Under the pieces are notes generated by a model. It saw nothing but the letters and a program-made list of their open reading frames with translations. It was not told the DNA's origin and did no database searches. From NCBI GenBank assembly GCA_903879825.1, contig CAIRND010000200.1, forward strand, positions 1-5,826: a stretch of DNA of 5,826 nucleotides, written 5' to 3'. Below are positions 5,058 to 5,826 of the stretch, in pieces; the stretch's first letter is position 1, and the number at the start of each line of letters is the position of its first letter. Source of the stretch: an uncultured Geobacteraceae bacterium. Lineage in GTDB: Bacteria > Desulfobacterota > Desulfuromonadia > Geobacterales > Pseudopelobacteraceae. Both the position numbers and the translations under genes were made by a program.

Positions 5058-5750
5058 TCACTTCAAAAGCAAGGGAATGAAAAAAGGCGCTATGAATGAG
5101 GTAAAAATGGCTGCCAGCGCCATAGCCACTCCAGCCATTGCCCCTTGGGTTTGTCCCTCGTGCAGAATAGTTGCTGTGCCTTGGCCGTGAGCGGTGACCC
5201 CCATCGCAAGCCCTCTGGCTACCGGATTAGTTATTTTGCACACGGACAAAAAGCTTGCGCCGATCATTGAACCGAACGTTCCGGTGAAGACCACGAAAGC
5301 CACGGCTATGGGGGGATCACCACCTATAATGCGGGAGATTTCAATGGCAATCGGTGCAGTAATTGATTTAGTTGCGATGGATTTTACAAGCAGTGCATCA
5401 AGACCGCTCCATTTGGCTAACAGTACGGCGGTCGTTACTGTCGCGAGGGAACCGCAGACGACACCGACCAGAATTGGTATAAATGTATTGAGCAAAACAC
5501 GCCGGTTCTGGTAGAGGGGCAGCGCAAGTCCCACGGTTGCCGGCCCGAGCAAAAAAGTCATAATTGACTTACCTGGTTTGTACTGTTCAAAGGTGATGCC
5601 GGAATAGTGAAAGATAATGATAATTGCCGTAGTACTGAGCAACAGGGGTGCCAGCAAGGCATTTTGCGTCTTCAGCCATATTTTTCTACTGACGATATAA
5701 AGAGCGGCCGTAAGTATTATTGTGAATGCTGTCATTGTCGGGTTATTCAT
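5058..5750 (-). CDS. lrgB: LrgB/CidB/YohK-family inner-membrane protein
   Basis: 230 residues, the usual length of the family, very hydrophobic with about seven membrane segments. Family signatures are clear: FLLGPATVGLALPLY (66-80), KSITAPIAIEIS (128-139) and GLAMGVTAHGQGTA (180-193). LrgA/LrgB pairs were first described as modulators of murein hydrolase export and lysis. Relatives act as transporters: Bacillus PftAB takes up pyruvate, and the plant fusion PLGG1 carries glycolate and glycerate. In an anaerobe with organic-acid metabolism a transport role is attractive but unproven. ATG 5750 follows the lrgA stop by one base (TGA-C-ATG), so the genes should be co-transcribed and probably translationally coupled. 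GGAG within the end of lrgA (5763-5760) serves as ribosome binding site. The operon ends at the shared terminator. Confidence 0.93.
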   Translation of the reverse strand: MNNPTMTAFTIILTAALYIVSRKIWLKTQNALLAPLLLSTTAIIIIFHYSGITFEQYKPGKSIMTFLLGPATVGLALPLYQNRRVLLNTFIPILVGVVCGSLATVTTAVLLAKWSGLDALLVKSIATKSITAPIAIEISRIIGGDPPIAVAFVVFTGTFGSMIGASFLSVCKITNPVARGLAMGVTAHGQGTATILHEGQTQGAMAGVAMALAAIFTSFIAPFFIPLLLK

Positions 5751-5751
5751 G

Positions 5752-5826
5752 TCAGCTCACTCCATCATTGTTACGGGATGTGGAGAGTAGCTGGACTATT
5801 CCACCTGTTATCACTAACGCCACTAA
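5752..5826 (-). CDS. lrgA: LrgA/CidA-family protein, C-terminal end only
   Basis: The reverse strand from the window edge is open for 24 codons and then stops at TGA (5754-5752), giving LVALVITGGIVQLL followed by STSRNNDGVS. This looks like the last membrane segment and short polar tail of LrgA, the small holin-like partner of LrgB. The assignment rests mainly on position: it directly precedes lrgB with a 1-nt gap, the normal gene order. The start and most of the gene lie beyond the window. Confidence 0.75.
   Translation of the reverse strand, partial: LVALVITGGIVQLLSTSRNNDGVS

Noticed and set aside
4990..5514. Forward open frames opposite lrgB
   Set aside because: They are antisense shadows; the reverse strand carries all LrgB family signatures.

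Overview
The window looks like a chromosomal segment of a strictly anaerobic, iron-reducing or fermentative deltaproteobacterium of the Geobacter/Pelobacter/Desulfuromonas group (Desulfuromonadota). The main clue is the incomplete reverse-strand gene at the left edge. Its 200 visible residues join a NuoF-type iron-sulfur segment to the start of a GltD-type ferredoxin region, which is the domain order of SfrB, the beta subunit of the Geobacter NADPH-dependent Fe(III) reductase/oxidoreductase. The lineage call is inference from remembered family features; no search was run.

Layout. Positions 1-602 (-) hold the 5' part of the sfrB-like gene. It is divergent from an M29-type metallo-aminopeptidase gene (836-1996, +), and the shared 230-bp gap carries an imperfect palindrome that could be an operator. 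Positions 2108-2244 (-) look like a collapsed group II intron: a degenerate 5' end joined directly to a degenerate domain V/VI 3' end. Next is a lipoprotein gene (2264-3304, -) made of 42-residue YVTN beta-propeller repeats that appear to close into seven blades. Its promoter may lie about 200 bp upstream.

Positions 3305-4150 hold no convincing gene but are rich in structure: a second copy of the intron 5'-end sequence with a strong hairpin, two copies of a 37-bp direct repeat 352 bp apart, a perfect 20-bp palindrome between two CTTAAG sites, and a perfect FNR-type box (TTGAT-N4-ATCAA). The FNR-type box sits about 41 bp upstream of a plausible start point for the next gene. That gene (4151-4846, +) encodes a secreted protein of unknown function. 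It converges on an lrgB gene (5058-5750, -) across one symmetrical terminator (4907-4951). The last 24 codons of lrgA lie at the right edge (5752-5826, -), giving an lrgA-lrgB operon.

The genes do not form one pathway. They are separate units of redox metabolism, peptide turnover, an envelope propeller, an apparently oxygen/redox-regulated secreted protein and an LrgAB membrane system, with mobile-element scars between them. I saw no complete undescribed system. The parts most worth a second look are the FNR-type promoter with its orphan secreted protein, and the repeat-rich 3600-4060 interval.
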